From the NCBI RefSeq assembly GCF_900105155.1, contig NZ_LT629762.1, positions 1,116,001 through 1,180,000 of the forward strand: 64,000 nucleotides of DNA. Reading direction: 5' to 3'. The notes under the pieces were generated by a model. It made no database searches. It saw nothing but the letters and a program-made list of their open reading frames with translations, and had not been told where the DNA came from. This DNA comes from Pseudomonas prosekii (GTDB lineage: Bacteria > Pseudomonadota > Gammaproteobacteria > Pseudomonadales > Pseudomonadaceae). Both the position numbers and the translations under genes were made by a program. Below are positions 17,463 through 25,174 of this stretch, piece after piece; the first letter of the stretch is position 1; the number at the start of each line of letters is the position of its first letter.

Positions 17463-18182
17463 ATGCTCAAACCCTCTTATCTATTGCTCGGCAGCCTCCT
17501 CTTGTCGTGTTCGTCAGCCAACGCGCAAATCTTCCAGCGCGAATTGGGTGACTTCGATCTGAAATTGGGCACCACCCCCAGCCGCAGCATGGCCCAAGGC
17601 CTGGTGAAGCCCGCCGCCACCGGTTCATTCCACGGCGGCCTCGACCTCAGCCACGACAGCGGTTTCTACGTCGGCCAGTGGTCACCGAGCGCCGGTCTGA
17701 ATCCGGGCAGCAACCTTGAAATCGATTCCTACATGGGTTTCAAGCAGCCTTTCGACCGCACCCTCGGCTACGAAGTCGGCATGATCCAATACAGCTACCC
17801 GAAAGTGGACACGCTCGACAGCCAGGAGCTGTTCGGCGGCCTGACTTTTCTCGGCAGCCGCTTCGGCGCGGCGTTCAGCAACGATCCCGACAAACAGAAC
17901 AGCACGGTCTTCGCCGACCTCGGTGGCAACCAGCCGTTCGGCATCGGCATCAGCATGAAATACACCACCCACCAACTGAACACGCCGGTCTCGGTCGACA
18001 GTGGTTCGATCAGCAGTTTTACCGACTGGTCGCTGCAATTGTCCCGCGCCTTCATGGGCGTCGACCTCGACTTGATCTACAGCGACTCCAACCTCAGCGG
18101 CAGCGATTGTTCGGCCTATTCCGGGCACAACAGTCAGTGCGACGGGCTGGTCACGTTGAAGGCCGAACGCGCCTTTTATTGA
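17463..18182 (+). CDS. TorF-family putative outer-membrane porin
   Basis: 239 residues with a signal peptide (cut after SSANA). The mature protein is built of alternating beta-strand-like segments and ends in an aromatic residue (RAFY), as outer-membrane barrels do. Motifs such as GGLDLSHDSGFYVGQWSP fit the TorF putative-porin family. Mature Cys residues near the C-terminus may form a disulphide. Substrate unknown. Confidence 0.8.
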   Translation: MLKPSYLLLGSLLLSCSSANAQIFQRELGDFDLKLGTTPSRSMAQGLVKPAATGSFHGGLDLSHDSGFYVGQWSPSAGLNPGSNLEIDSYMGFKQPFDRTLGYEVGMIQYSYPKVDTLDSQELFGGLTFLGSRFGAAFSNDPDKQNSTVFADLGGNQPFGIGISMKYTTHQLNTPVSVDSGSISSFTDWSLQLSRAFMGVDLDLIYSDSNLSGSDCSAYSGHNSQCDGLVTLKAERAFY

Positions 18183-18259
18183 TCGGCTTGAACTGCCGGG
18201 CTTATCTTGCGTTCTGATAGACAACCCCTCAGAAGCCAGGCTTTCGCAAGGACTCGACC

Positions 18260-19129
18260 ATGTCGTGCTGGTTCAAACGCGTCGCCCTCCTCCTCATCAT
18301 CAGCCTCGCCCTCGGCGCATGCAGCCGCGTTGGCCTGGCTTACCGCAACCTTGACGTGATCATTCCGTGGACGCTCGGCGACTACCTGGACATGAGCGGC
18401 GAGCAGAAAGGCTGGTTCAACGAGCGCCTCAAGGAACACCTGAGTTGGCACTGCACCACGCAACTGCCCGGTTATCTGGATTGGCTCGACCGGTTGCAGG
18501 CAATGGTCGAGGCCAACCAGGTCACCGACGAGGCGCTCAAGACGCGCACTCAGGAAGCCAAACAGGCGATTGCGCAAACGGCCAAGGAAATTACCCCGTC
18601 GGCCATTCAATTGCTGAAGGGCCTGGATGATCAGCAAGTCGCGGAAATGAACGAGGCGTTTGCCAAGGACCAGCGCAAGCGTCAGGAGGAATACCTCAAG
18701 CCGTCGCTCGCGCAGCAGATCAAGGAACGCAGCGAACGCATGAACAAGCGCCTGAACGACTGGCTTGGACCGCTCAGCCCGACTCAGCAGCAGCGTGTAA
18801 GCGCGTGGTCGAACGCCTTGGGAGATCAGAATCAGCAATGGATCGCCAACCGCGCACATTGGCAGAACCAGTTCAGCGCGGCCGTGGCGCAGCGCCAAAG
18901 TGCAGAATTCCCACAACGAATCGAGACGCTTCTGGTCAATCGCGAGAGTTTATGGACACCGGCTTACCGGCAGGCCTACGACAACACCGAAGCACAAGCG
19001 CGCAGCTTGCTGGTGGATTTGATGGCCGAGAGCACGCCGGAACAGCGCCAGCGCCTGTTGAAGAAGATCGAAGGTGTGAGAAAAGACTTCAACGATCTGA
19101 AATGCCTGAAAGCTGCTAAGCAAAGCTAA
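18260..19129 (+). CDS. DUF6279-type lipoprotein
   Basis: 289 residues. A type II signal sequence ends in the lipobox LGAC (Cys21), so the protein is membrane anchored. The rest is helical and charged (many Gln, Glu, Lys), with W-T-L-G-DYLDMS near the start. This matches the DUF6279 lipoproteins common in Pseudomonas, whose role is unknown. Confidence 0.8.
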   Translation: MSCWFKRVALLLIISLALGACSRVGLAYRNLDVIIPWTLGDYLDMSGEQKGWFNERLKEHLSWHCTTQLPGYLDWLDRLQAMVEANQVTDEALKTRTQEAKQAIAQTAKEITPSAIQLLKGLDDQQVAEMNEAFAKDQRKRQEEYLKPSLAQQIKERSERMNKRLNDWLGPLSPTQQQRVSAWSNALGDQNQQWIANRAHWQNQFSAAVAQRQSAEFPQRIETLLVNRESLWTPAYRQAYDNTEAQARSLLVDLMAESTPEQRQRLLKKIEGVRKDFNDLKCLKAAKQS

Positions 19130-19146
19130 GCCGAACGCAGATCAAA

Positions 19147-19236
19147 TGCAGGAGTGAGCCTGCTCGCGCTAGCGGGATAACATTCGAAATTGCTGTCGAA
19201 TGTCACTTCGGTATCGCGAGCAGGCTCACTCCTGCA
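19147..19236. repeat. REP doublet, TGCAGGAGTGAGCCTGCTCGCG class
   Basis: Inverted pair between the convergent lipoprotein gene and the gene at 19252. It is a sequence variant of the GAGCGAGCTTGCTCGCGAT class. Confidence 0.88.
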
Positions 19237-19251
19237 TGGGTTTCGTGTTGA

Positions 19252-19647
19252 TCAGGCGATTTGCGCTTTCGATGCGACTTCGTCAAACGTCAGCTCATCC
19301 AGCGCATCTTCCTGTTCATCCAGCACTTGGCGTGGATGGTCGTTACCCGGAATGCTGCTGTCGATCAGGCTGAGCAGACTCGAGCCACGCGGCGTCAATT
19401 TGTAGTTAGAACCAGTGCCACCCTCTTCTTCCGGCAGAGGCTCGATAAAACCCCGCTCCAGCAATAACTTTTCGTACTCGCCGGCCACCGCTTTAAGGTG
19501 ATCAAGGTTCTCGGCTGGCGCACCGTCCTCTTCATTTGCCTTGGCAGCGGCGTGATCCTCGGCATAAGCCCGTGGGGCGAAGCTGCTGTCAGCGTGCTGC
19601 ACTTCGTGCAACAAGCGCTCGATCAAATCCCAGTTATAAGTCGTCAT
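19252..19647 (-). CDS. DUF2513-like winged-helix protein, possible regulator
   Basis: 131 residues starting MTTYNWDLIERLLHEVQ, with GGAGG upstream. The pattern of an N-terminal helix, a loop, the helix NLDHLKAVAGEYEKLLLERGFIE and a strand (NYKLTPRGSSLLSLI) is that of a compact winged helix, as in DUF2513 proteins often annotated as transcriptional regulators. No DNA target is known; it stands alone, divergent from a DUF899 gene. Confidence 0.65.
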   Translation of the reverse strand: MTTYNWDLIERLLHEVQHADSSFAPRAYAEDHAAAKANEEDGAPAENLDHLKAVAGEYEKLLLERGFIEPLPEEEGGTGSNYKLTPRGSSLLSLIDSSIPGNDHPRQVLDEQEDALDELTFDEVASKAQIA

Positions 19648-19821
19648 CCTTTCAACCTCCAAGCCAGAGTGTGTGATGGCCTTCATTGGTTGTGACCCGC
19701 GCGGCCGGCAGCCGTTCAGCCGGGTTTTCGAGCAGTACCGACCGGCGGTATGTCGAAATCCGCGCACCTCAGACGACTAGGCTGTGTAAGTGAACGCCCC
19801 ACACTGCGCAGGAGAAATCCG

Positions 19822-20556
19822 ATGAACCTGCAGAATCATCCCGTGGTATCGCGGGAAGAATGGATCGCCGCCCGTAAGCAACACCTGGCCGACGAAAAAG
19901 CCTTCACCAAAGAACGCGACCGGCTCAGCGCCGAACGCCGCGCCCTGCCCTGGGTAAAGATCGACAAGGATTACCGCTTCCAGGGCCCCAACGGCGAACT
20001 GAAACTCACTGACCTGTTCGGCGACCACAGCCAACTGGTGATCTATCACTTCATGTTCGCCAAGGGCTGGGGCGAAGGCTGTGACGGCTGCTCGTTCCTC
20101 TCCGACCACATCGACGGCGCCAATTTGCATCTGGCCCATCATGACGTCGCAGTGGTGGTGGTTTCCCACGCACCGTTCGCCGAATTCCAGGCTTTCAAGC
20201 GTCGTATGGGCTGGAAGTTCGACTGGCTGTCGTCAGAAGGTTGCGACTTCAACTACGACTTTGGCGTCTCCGCCCGGGCCGAGGATGTCGCGGCTGGAAA
20301 GGCTACGTACAACTACGAAAAATCCGACTGGACCGAGGAAGAACTCCCCGGGCTGAGCGTGTTTTATCGCAACGAAAGTGGTGACATTTTTCACACCTAC
20401 TCAACCTATGCACGCGGTCTGGACCTGCTGGTCGGCGCCTACAATTACCTCGACCTGACGCCGAAGGGCCGTAACGAAGAGGAAATCATGGAGTGGGTGA
20501 AACACCATGACAAATATGACGACGAGGGTTCGTCCAGTTGCTGCCATAAAAAGTGA
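19822..20556 (+). CDS. DUF899 thioredoxin-like protein
   Basis: 244 residues; ATG with AGGAG upstream. The motif FMFAKGWGEGCDGCSFLSDH is characteristic of DUF899, a thioredoxin-fold family with C-x-x-C (GCDGC). It ends in SSSCCHKK, two Cys near the C-terminus that could bind metal or form disulphides. A cytosolic redox role is plausible, but the substrate is unknown. Confidence 0.82.
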   Translation: MNLQNHPVVSREEWIAARKQHLADEKAFTKERDRLSAERRALPWVKIDKDYRFQGPNGELKLTDLFGDHSQLVIYHFMFAKGWGEGCDGCSFLSDHIDGANLHLAHHDVAVVVVSHAPFAEFQAFKRRMGWKFDWLSSEGCDFNYDFGVSARAEDVAAGKATYNYEKSDWTEEELPGLSVFYRNESGDIFHTYSTYARGLDLLVGAYNYLDLTPKGRNEEEIMEWVKHHDKYDDEGSSSCCHKK

Positions 20557-20570
20557 TCACCCATCCGCTC

Positions 20571-20645
20571 CAATGTGGGAACGAGCCTGCTCACGGACAT
20601 CCGACATCGCAGCGCTGGTAGGCCGCGCAAGCTCTCTCCCACACG
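20571..20645. repeat. Degenerate REP doublet
   Basis: The arms GTGGGAACGAGCCTGCTC and GCAAGCTCTCTCCCAC survive with mismatches between the convergent DUF899 and LysR genes. It is an eroded copy of the class at 4389. Confidence 0.65.
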
Positions 20646-20649
20646 CGGA

Positions 20650-21558
20650 TCAAGAATCCGGCCGCAGCGGCTTCTTCACAAAATCCACAAACGCCTGCAA
20701 CGCCGGTTCCGTCTGCCGTTGCTTGGGGTAATACAAGTAAAACCCGGGAAAGGCCGGCGTCCATTCCGCCAGCAAATGCACCAGCCGCCCGGAAGTGATG
20801 TGCTCGCGCACCTGATGCTCGAACAGGTAGGCAATGCCCGCCCCTGCCAGCACCACGCGGGTGAGCATTTCCGGCTCAGTGACCTCCAACGGACCATTGA
20901 CCGAAATCGCCAGCCGTTCGCCGCCACGCTCGAAATCCCAGGGATAAAGACTGCCGCCGCTGGCTTCGCGGAAAGACAGGCACTGATGCTCGCTCAGATC
21001 GTGAGGCGTGTGCGGCGTGCCGAACTGCTCGAGATAGGCCGGTGAGGCGACCACCATCATTTCCAAGTGGCCACTGAGCTCCACAGCGATCAGGTCGTCC
21101 TCGGGACTTTCCCCGAGCCGAATGCCGAGATCAAAACCACCGCTCGCCACGTCCACCGGGCGTTCGTCGGTGACGATGTCGAGGCTCACACCCGGATACG
21201 TATTGAGGAACGGCCCCAGCAACGGCGCCAGATAGTGCACCGCCGCCACCCTCGGCGCGTTGATGCGCAAACGTCCACTGGGCGGCGCACCGGGCGTCTG
21301 CGCAATGCCGGCCAGCGCCGCGTCCACTTCGTTGAGCGCCGGTTGCAAACGCAACAACAGCCGCGCGCCGGCATCGCTGGGCGAGACGCTGCGCGTGGTG
21401 CGATTGAGCAAACGCACCTCGAGGCGCTCTTCGAGTTGGCGGATAGTCTGGCTCAGGGCCGACGCCGACATGCCGAGATGAGCGGCCGCCCGCACGAAAC
21501 TGCCATGCTCGACCACCGCTACGAAAGCCCGTAGCTGGGCGTATTCACTGCCGCGCAT
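20650..21558 (-). CDS. LysR-type transcriptional regulator
   Basis: 302 residues; HTH at 6-63 (HGSFVRAAAHLGMSASALSQTIRQLEERLE) followed by an effector domain of the CrgA/DmlR-like subgroup (GRLRINAPRVAAVHYLAPLLGPF). No divergent target lies close: the next gene on the other strand begins about 180 bp away and is a small secreted protein. Its regulon is therefore unclear. Confidence 0.85.
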   Translation of the reverse strand: MRGSEYAQLRAFVAVVEHGSFVRAAAHLGMSASALSQTIRQLEERLEVRLLNRTTRSVSPSDAGARLLLRLQPALNEVDAALAGIAQTPGAPPSGRLRINAPRVAAVHYLAPLLGPFLNTYPGVSLDIVTDERPVDVASGGFDLGIRLGESPEDDLIAVELSGHLEMMVVASPAYLEQFGTPHTPHDLSEHQCLSFREASGGSLYPWDFERGGERLAISVNGPLEVTEPEMLTRVVLAGAGIAYLFEHQVREHITSGRLVHLLAEWTPAFPGFYLYYPKQRQTEPALQAFVDFVKKPLRPDS

Positions 21559-21738
21559 TATGTATGGGCTCCTTAATGATTGGCGTCGATACTAACGTGT
21601 TATTGAAGGAATGCGGACGGTTGATTGTGCGAGAGCATTCAGCCTACTCGCCGTGCCGATGCCGACAAGCTGAACTTTTCATGCCATTTCACCCTCAACC
21701 GAATAACCCGCCCGACACGGAACCCCGAGGCCTCGCCG

Positions 21739-22014
21739 ATGAAAACCTTACTCAAACTGACACTCGCCGCCACGCTTGCCTGCGCCTTGCCCGCCTGGGC
21801 CTGCACGCCCGAAGAAGCCACGATCAAACGTGAGCAATTGGCCAAGGAAGTGACCAAGCTCACTCAGCAGAACCCTGAGAAAGCCAAAGAGATCAACGAC
21901 GAATTGCAGAAGATGGATCTCGGCACCGCCAGCGCCGATTTGCCGGACAAGTGCCAGTTGATCGATCAGCGCCTGAAAGAGTTGGGGACTGCCGAGAAGA
22001 AGGCCGACAGCTAA
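21739..22014 (+). CDS. Small secreted helical protein
   Basis: 91 residues. A clear Sec signal peptide (MKTLLKLTLAATLACALPAWA) is followed by a short mature domain of about 70 residues, largely helical and Lys/Glu/Gln-rich, with two cysteines (CTPEEA and DKCQLID) that may form a disulphide. Not recognised beyond being a common Pseudomonas periplasmic type. It has its own terminator immediately after. Confidence 0.72.
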   Translation: MKTLLKLTLAATLACALPAWACTPEEATIKREQLAKEVTKLTQQNPEKAKEINDELQKMDLGTASADLPDKCQLIDQRLKELGTAEKKADS

Positions 22015-22030
22015 CAGCCAGTTCACAAAA

Positions 22031-22067
22031 GCAGCCTCAGGCAGATGCTTCAGGCTGCATTTTTTTG
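22031..22067 (+). terminator. Intrinsic terminator
   Basis: GCAGCCTCAGGCA..TTCAGGCTGC hairpin followed by seven T residues, 17 bp after the small secreted protein gene. Confidence 0.88.
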
Positions 22068-22077
22068 TGCATGATTT

Positions 22078-22111
22078 TGCATTAATGCATTTTTATGTTT
22101 GCGTTAACGCA
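22078..22111. promoter_or_regulatory. Paired palindromes TGCATTAATGCA and TGCGTTAACGCA, 22 bp apart
   Basis: Two perfect 12-bp palindromes (22078-22089 and 22100-22111) share the consensus TGCRTTAAYGCA. Their centres are 22 bp apart, two helical turns, so two dimers could bind one DNA face. They lie in AT-rich sequence 104-137 bp before the cysteine peptidase gene. The binding protein is unknown. Confidence 0.6.
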
Positions 22112-22214
22112 TATTACATCCTAATGTTACTTCGAGCCCGCCATCAGCGGCTCAGCAAAATCGCAACACCATCACAAGCTGGAGCTTGTTTTTTCTCTCA
22201 TGGAGGATTGAAAA

Positions 22215-22799
22215 ATGTTAACCACTGAAGCAACGCAATTCACCGGCGAAACCCTGCCAAGGTGCCTGCTCGATCACTTGCTCGACGCGCAACTGGTCGA
22301 CGCCAAATCGGCGGCACCGCTCAACGCGCAGGCCGCCGCCAGCCTCAACTTCACGATGCAGCAACAGACGCAAAGCAACTGGTGCTGGGCCGCGGTGTCG
22401 GCGTCGGTCGGCAACTATTACGGCACCGGGTCGTGGACGCAATGCGGTGTGGCCAGCGCTAACCTGGATCGCAATTGCTGCAATCAACCGGGCCCGTGCA
22501 ACGTCTATGGCTATCTCGATTCGGCGCTGCGCACCACGCGCAGTTTCAACGGGATGAATCAGGGCTCGCTGCAGATGTCGGCGATTCAGAACCAGATCAA
22601 CATGGGCCGACCGATTGGTCTGCGCTGCGCCTGGTACGGCGGTGGCGCGCACTTCCTGACGATCTACGGGACCAACGGCAACTACCTGTTGATCGCCGAT
22701 TCGATCTACGGCTATTCGACGCGCGCGCTGAACTCGTTCCCCGGTTCGTATAACGGCGGCGGCAACTGGACCAACACTTACTTCACTGCGAAAAACTAG
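22215..22799 (+). CDS. Papain-like cysteine peptidase, C70 (AvrRpt2-type) family
   Basis: 194 residues with a strong GGAGG 8 bp before the ATG. The catalytic triad is visible: Cys57 in QSNWCWAAVSAS, His146 in GGGAHFLTIYG and Asp162 in LLIADSIYG, as in the C70 papain-fold family; Gln54 could complete the oxyanion hole. Residues 1-45 form an Ala-rich leader without a Sec signal. Seven cysteines are present, including a C-C pair at 88-89. It is 12 bp ahead of an unrecognised gene, with which it should be co-expressed. It may be a secreted or effector-like peptidase or a processing enzyme; the substrate is unknown. Confidence 0.82.
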   Translation: MLTTEATQFTGETLPRCLLDHLLDAQLVDAKSAAPLNAQAAASLNFTMQQQTQSNWCWAAVSASVGNYYGTGSWTQCGVASANLDRNCCNQPGPCNVYGYLDSALRTTRSFNGMNQGSLQMSAIQNQINMGRPIGLRCAWYGGGAHFLTIYGTNGNYLLIADSIYGYSTRALNSFPGSYNGGGNWTNTYFTAKN

Positions 22800-22811
22800 G
22801 AGGGCGAGATC

Positions 22812-23411
22812 ATGCAACTGACTTATCCAAAGGCGCCTTCCAACGGCGTGCAAACATTACGCCCGGCGCTGCAAGCGGCGCTGCACACCAAAGGTTTCGG
22901 GGTTAATCGCCAGTTTGCCAATGCGACCGCGAGCAAGATCAGCCTCAGCGAGGCCTATCGCGGTTACTCGCTGAGTCTGGAGGACTTGAGCCACGGCAAA
23001 GGTCTGCAAGACGCCAAGGTCGGCGACTGGCATTACCTGGTATTCGCTGACGGCGTGACGATTGCCGATGCGCAACTGGCGGACGTGCGCGGCCACGTCG
23101 AGTTCGCCTCGCTGAACCACGGGGTCATCGCGGCCGCCACGGTTGGCGCGCTGAAACTGGCGGAACAGTCGGCGCAATTGCAGGGTAAAACCGTCGAATT
23201 GCGTGTGCTGTTTGTCTCGGCGATTCATCTGGTGGCGATCTGGCTGCATGCCGACGGTGAAGACGTGCTGATCCCGATTGAGCCGACGCCGAAGGAATTG
23301 GCGGTCACTCAGTTGTACAGCGAAGCGGCGCTGCTGGCGTTGCTCAAACCTGCGGCTGATCGGGCGAAGCAGGGTTTTGATGCTGACAGCAGTGGTTTGC
23401 TCGGGAGCTGA
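22812..23411 (+). CDS. Unrecognised partner of the C70-type peptidase
   Basis: 199 residues, not recognised. No signal peptide, membrane segment or cysteine. The centre alternates strands and short helices (WHYLVFADGVTIADAQLADV, HLVAIWLHADGEDVLIPIEPTPKEL), suggesting a soluble alpha/beta domain. It begins 12 bp after the peptidase gene with GGAGGGCGAG upstream, and a terminator follows, so the two form a closed two-gene unit. Partner roles such as inhibitor, immunity protein, substrate or chaperone are all possible and untested. Confidence 0.7.
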   Translation: MQLTYPKAPSNGVQTLRPALQAALHTKGFGVNRQFANATASKISLSEAYRGYSLSLEDLSHGKGLQDAKVGDWHYLVFADGVTIADAQLADVRGHVEFASLNHGVIAAATVGALKLAEQSAQLQGKTVELRVLFVSAIHLVAIWLHADGEDVLIPIEPTPKELAVTQLYSEAALLALLKPAADRAKQGFDADSSGLLGS

Positions 23412-23423
23412 TAAACGTTGGGC

Positions 23424-23456
23424 ATAAAAAAACCCGGACATTGTCCGGGTTTTTTA
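23424..23456 (+). terminator. Intrinsic terminator of the peptidase unit
   Basis: AAAAAACCCGGACA and TGTCCGGGTTTTTT form a near-perfect hairpin with an A tract on one side and a T tract on the other, just after the 199-residue gene. It could work in both directions. Confidence 0.92.
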
Positions 23457-23483
23457 TTGGGTCAGCAGGCGTTGCACTGAACC

Positions 23484-23615
23484 TGTGGTGCGCAAGCTTT
23501 TGTGGTGAGGGGGCTTGCCCCCGTTGGGTTGTGCAGCGAGCCAGAAAAAAAACCGGGAGCGCTTCGCACTCCAACGGGGGCAAGCCCCCTCGCCACAGCG
23601 AGCTCCCTCGCCACA
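23484..23615. repeat. REP doublet, TGTGGCGAGGGGGCTTGCCCC class, with extra terminal copies
   Basis: The main inverted arms run from 23501 (TGTGGTGAGGGGGCTTGCCCC) to 23597 (GGGGCAAGCCCCCTCGCCACA). One extra TGTGGTG copy lies at 23484, and one extra CTCGCCACA at 23607-23615, 17-18 bp outside the arms. It separates the peptidase unit from the convergent helicase gene. Confidence 0.9.
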
Positions 23616-23634
23616 GCAGGTCCTTGCCTCAGGT

Positions 23635-24981
23635 TTACTCAGCAGCAGGCGCTTCCGGCTTGCGGCGTTTGAGCGGGGCCATGCCGTCTTTGCTCACCAG
23701 CGACAGTGCGTCGGTTTTCGGGCGGTTGGCGATTTTGCGTTTGGTCGGGGCCTTGGCGCCGGTTTTCTTCTTGTCGCCCTTGGCGTCGACCTTTTTCTTC
23801 TTCACGCCAACGGCTTTGCCCGAGGCCTTGACCTTTTTCGGTCCGCCGTAGGTGCCTTTGACTTCCTTGATGGTGCGGCGCTCGAAGCTCTGCTTAAGGT
23901 AGCGCTCGACGCTCGACATCAGGTTCCAGTCGCCGTGGCAGATCAGCGAGATCGCCAGGCCGTCGTTGCCGGCACGCCCGGTACGACCGATACGGTGTAC
24001 GTATTCGTCGCCGCTGCGTGGCATGTCGAAGTTGATCACCAAGTCCAGGCCTTCCACGTCGAGGCCGCGCGCGGCGACGTCGGTGGCGACGAGGATTTTC
24101 ACTCCGCCCTGCTTCAGACGGTCGATCGCCAGTTTGCGATCCTTCTGGTCCTTGTCACCGTGCAGCACAAACGCCTTGTATTCCTGCGCCACCAGACGGC
24201 CGTAGATGCGGTCGGCCATGGCCCGGGTGTTGGTGAATACGATGGCCTTCTGATAGGTCTCGTTGGCCAACAGCCAGTTGACGATCTGTTCTTTGTGCTG
24301 GTTGTGGTCAGCGGTAATGATCTGCTGACGGGTGGTCGCGTTCAGGTCGCTGACGTTGTTGAGCTGCAAGTGCTCAGGGTTGTTCAGGACGTTGGCGACC
24401 ATCTCGCGCAGGCCCGAACCGCCGGTGGTGGCGGAGAACAGCATGGTCTGCTGGCGATTGGTGCACTCTGCCACCAGACGCTGCACGTCTTCGGCAAAAC
24501 CCATGTCGAGCATGCGGTCGGCTTCGTCGAGGACCAGCACTTCAACTTCTTTCAAGTCGAGGTTGCCAGCGTTCAGTTGCTCGATCATCCGCCCCGGCGT
24601 ACCGATGAGGATGTCCGGCACCTTGCGCAGCATGGCGGCCTGGACCTTGAAGTCTTCACCGCCGGTGATCAGGCCGGACTTGATGAAAGTGAACTGGGCG
24701 AAGCGCTCGACTTCCTTGATGGTCTGCTGTGCCAGCTCGCGGGTCGGCAGCAGGATCAGGGTCTTGATGCTGACGCGGACTTTGGCCGGGCCGATCAAGC
24801 GGTTGAGGATCGGCAAAACGAACGCAGCGGTTTTGCCGCTGCCGGTTTGCGCTGTCACCCGCAGGTCACGCCCTTGCAGCGCCAGCGGAATAGCCGCTGC
24901 TTGCACAGGCGTTGGCTCGACAAATTTAAGCTCGGCCACAGCTTTTAGCAGGCGTTCGTGCAGGGCGAAATCGGAAAACAC
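23635..24981 (-). CDS. DEAD-box ATP-dependent RNA helicase
   Basis: 448 residues from a GTG start with GAGG about 8 bp upstream. All core motifs are present: Q-motif region PTPVQAAAIP, motif I AQTGSGKT (44-51), motif II DEAD (152-155), motif III SAT (183-185) and motif VI HRIGRTGRAG. A basic, Lys-rich tail of about 75 residues (KKKKVDAKGDKKK) should bind RNA. It is a cytosolic helicase of the RhlE/SrmB/DeaD group for ribosome assembly or RNA turnover; the exact orthology is not decided. Confidence 0.9.
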   Translation of the reverse strand: MFSDFALHERLLKAVAELKFVEPTPVQAAAIPLALQGRDLRVTAQTGSGKTAAFVLPILNRLIGPAKVRVSIKTLILLPTRELAQQTIKEVERFAQFTFIKSGLITGGEDFKVQAAMLRKVPDILIGTPGRMIEQLNAGNLDLKEVEVLVLDEADRMLDMGFAEDVQRLVAECTNRQQTMLFSATTGGSGLREMVANVLNNPEHLQLNNVSDLNATTRQQIITADHNQHKEQIVNWLLANETYQKAIVFTNTRAMADRIYGRLVAQEYKAFVLHGDKDQKDRKLAIDRLKQGGVKILVATDVAARGLDVEGLDLVINFDMPRSGDEYVHRIGRTGRAGNDGLAISLICHGDWNLMSSVERYLKQSFERRTIKEVKGTYGGPKKVKASGKAVGVKKKKVDAKGDKKKTGAKAPTKRKIANRPKTDALSLVSKDGMAPLKRRKPEAPAAE

Positions 24982-25174
24982 GGGTGCTACCTCGAAGAAA
25001 TACAAAAAAACAGCTGCATAGGTTACCGGTTTCGAGCGCGCAGGCCGAGTTTCTTTATGCAAACGACAGTAAACAGTGGCTATTTTGTTGCCCGATGAGT
25101 CTCCAAACGTCATCCGCAGCGTCTTAAATGCTCTAATCGCCCCGACGCAACCCACAGAAGAACCGTTTTCACCC

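Noticed and set aside
23515..24948. 477-residue plus-strand frame
   Set aside because: Shadow of the DEAD-box helicase, starting within a REP doublet.
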